Shown here one piece after another: positions 62,666-64,000 of a stretch of DNA of 64,000 nt; position 1 is the first letter of the stretch, and every line of letters begins with the position of its first letter. Position numbers and translations under genes: made by a program. The stretch comes from Phoronis australis (Eukaryota > Phoronida > Phoronidae): contig NMRA01000140.1 of assembly GCA_002633005.1 (NCBI GenBank), positions 178,158 through 242,157 of the forward strand, in the 5' to 3' direction. The notes under the pieces are model-generated. The model was given only the letters and a program-made list of their open reading frames with translations, did not search any database and was not told the origin of the DNA.

Positions 62666-62890
62666 CTAGAATTCTTGTAAACCACTTTCCACTATTTTCT
62701 TGGCCTTTTTCTGCGTGGTTTTCTGTTCTTTCAAAAGGCGGCAGCATATGACGACCATAGTAGTCATTATAAAATAGCTGCAGAAAATCAATGCACAGTT
62801 GAAACAACTCGGTGTTTGCTTTGCGATAAAACGGCTAGTTTGCTTAGCGATACAACTCAACGAGCAGGACATTTTTGTACACACTGACAA
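62666..62890 (-). CDS. possible small membrane ORF (74 aa), doubtful
   Basis: A 74-residue frame divergent from the esterase gene, starting 188 bp from its ATG. It has a Cys-rich N-terminus, one hydrophobic stretch (CALIFCSYFIMTTMVVICC) and a Lys-rich C-terminus (KTTQKKAKKIVESG). Membrane segment plus basic tail is a plausible micropeptide layout, but I recognise no family and cannot exclude a chance frame. Confidence 0.15.
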   Translation of the reverse strand: MSVCTKMSCSLSCIAKQTSRFIAKQTPSCFNCALIFCSYFIMTTMVVICCRLLKEQKTTQKKAKKIVESGLQEF

Positions 62891-63078
62891 ACGTTGGTTG
62901 GGTTATCAGTATTTGCTTGTCGCCTCGTCTTTGCAGTGTACATTGTCTGGAGGATCAATACATTACGTAACCTGGTAATTGAACGATCGATTCTGCCATT
63001 CGTCGTTGGTTGAGGCTTGAAAATCAGTAGTTTCACTTAGCCAGGAACTCTAGTAACCACACTCGTTCCAAGCTCAAT

Positions 63079-63754
63079 ATGGAAAGGCGTCATTTTCTAT
63101 CTGGACTAATTATTTGCGCTACAGTTGTATCCATATTTTTCATGCACCGGAGTAGATTTACATGGATTATTCAAATTCGCCAACAATTACCGCCTCACGT
63201 CGTAGTACCAAAAATACACAATAACGTCGGGATGAACGAACAGGAATTGCTCAACTGTCTTGCCAATGGTCGACACGTTCAACATCAACATCCAAATGCA
63301 TCTGTACTGAAAGTAGTCAGAAATACTTTGGATTACGTTTGGAAATCTTACGGAATACCTTTAGACTTAACTCGAGCCGATGGGAAATGTGGAAATCTAA
63401 ATAATGGCGGTGGTGGTAACGGAGGAGCACGAGCTCTGTGTGATCCAAAGGGCAGTAAGCCATGTTGTTTTAATTACAAGTGTGAGAGTAAAGCAGTGAA
63501 TGATTGTGTGTGCCCTACCTGTTGGGACATGCGTCCAAGAATACACCCTGAGGTTGCCGACTATGTTCTGTATAACAGTAGTTGCCGGGTTATCGATTTG
63601 AAGAGGAAGAACGCTTGCACTATTCTCAAGGAAAAAAATATATCAGGCTTAATGGTGGTCGGGGACTCTCTCTCGCGACATATTTATCAAGCGTTTCTAA
63701 TACAGCTACGGAATGATCCTGAATATGGCGCATTAGATGATAAAACAAACGAAG
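63079..63754 (+). CDS. type II membrane PC-esterase/SGNH-like protein, first exon
   Basis: The start at 63079 gives a short basic N-terminus, a membrane anchor at about residues 8-22 (LSGLIICATVVSIFF), then a lumenal part. Around residues 115-150 a Cys-rich block reads CDPKGSKPCCFNYKCES and CVCPTCWDMR. At residues 194-201 VGDSLSRH is the Gly-Asp-Ser nucleophile block of the PC-esterase (Cas1p/TBL-like) SGNH family; Ser197 is the likely nucleophile. The later Asp-x-x-His motif would be in downstream exons. A donor (GAAG|gtaacg) ends the exon at 63754 after 225 codons plus one base. Members are Golgi or cell-surface acyl-transferases or esterases of glycans; the substrate here is unknown. An open frame runs on to 63822 but reads into the intron. 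Confidence 0.75.
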
Positions 63755-64000
63755 GTAACGTTTCTTATATTTTAACTTTTACATTGCCATCTCAGAGTGA
63801 GGGTCAGGAAGTTAATATCTGACTATTTTATTGCCCTCCGTGAACTAAAGAGGGATATTGTCCATAGTCTGCCACAAAAAAAATAAAACAGCAAGAGCGT
63901 GAGGAAATATTGAGTTTATTAAGTATCCCCCGTAATTAACATTATACGGCTGAAACAAGATTTAACAATGTGCATGAGGGGGGGGGGGGGGGCAACTAAA
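63755..64000 (+). other. intron of the esterase gene to window end
   Basis: Begins gtaacg and contains a G run near 63979-63992. No further exon is seen before the window ends. Confidence 0.6.

Noticed and set aside
62440-62685. 81-residue minus-strand frame
   Set aside because: Low-complexity Phe/Ser composition from an A-rich plus strand; no support.

Overview
The window is animal nuclear DNA. It holds four protein-coding genes split by GT-AG introns, and the introns and intergenic spaces are full of degraded repeats. Every gene call rests on exons whose splice phases I checked against each other. Six copies of the palindrome TAGGCCTA and a set of foldback, Penelope-like and THAP-type elements suggest a non-vertebrate marine deuterostome. 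An ambulacrarian such as a hemichordate is my favoured guess, but this is inference.

Layout. 1-6414 (+) is the 3' part of a SCAF4/SCAF8 gene (CTD-binding SR-like factor): five exons, with the N-terminal CID and RRM outside the window. 8257-17008 (-) is a complete five-exon Cu/Zn superoxide dismutase (SOD1), convergent with SCAF; its coding exons are 72, 97, 70, 118 and 108 bp. 17009-22777 is intergenic: a MITE, an hAT-like element with an assembly gap, a microsatellite and a Penelope-like element with inverted ends. 22778-53238 (-) is exportin-4 (XPO4): 21 of about 22 coding exons are placed, and one exon near 38.2-40.6 kb is not found. Its introns carry four minisatellites (27, 60, 18 and 75 bp units). 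53239-63078 is intergenic: a second copy of the MITE, a smaller MITE, a decayed non-LTR retrotransposon and a 1.09 kb element with 155 bp terminal inverted repeats enclosing a THAP-type transposase remnant. 63079-63754 (+) is the first exon of a type II membrane protein with a GDS esterase motif; the gene continues beyond the window.

The four genes have no shared pathway: mRNA 3'-end/termination control (SCAF), superoxide removal (SOD1), nuclear export of eIF5A and SMAD3 (XPO4), and a probable Golgi or cell-surface acyl-esterase. The SOD1-SCAF tail-to-tail arrangement is the same as SOD1-SCAF4 on human chromosome 21, so it looks like conserved microsynteny. The most unusual points are the THAP element, the matching pattern of MITE plus foldback element around the first exons of both SOD1 and XPO4, the duplicated exon edges on both sides of one XPO4 intron, and the tRNA-like sequences held inside inverted repeats.
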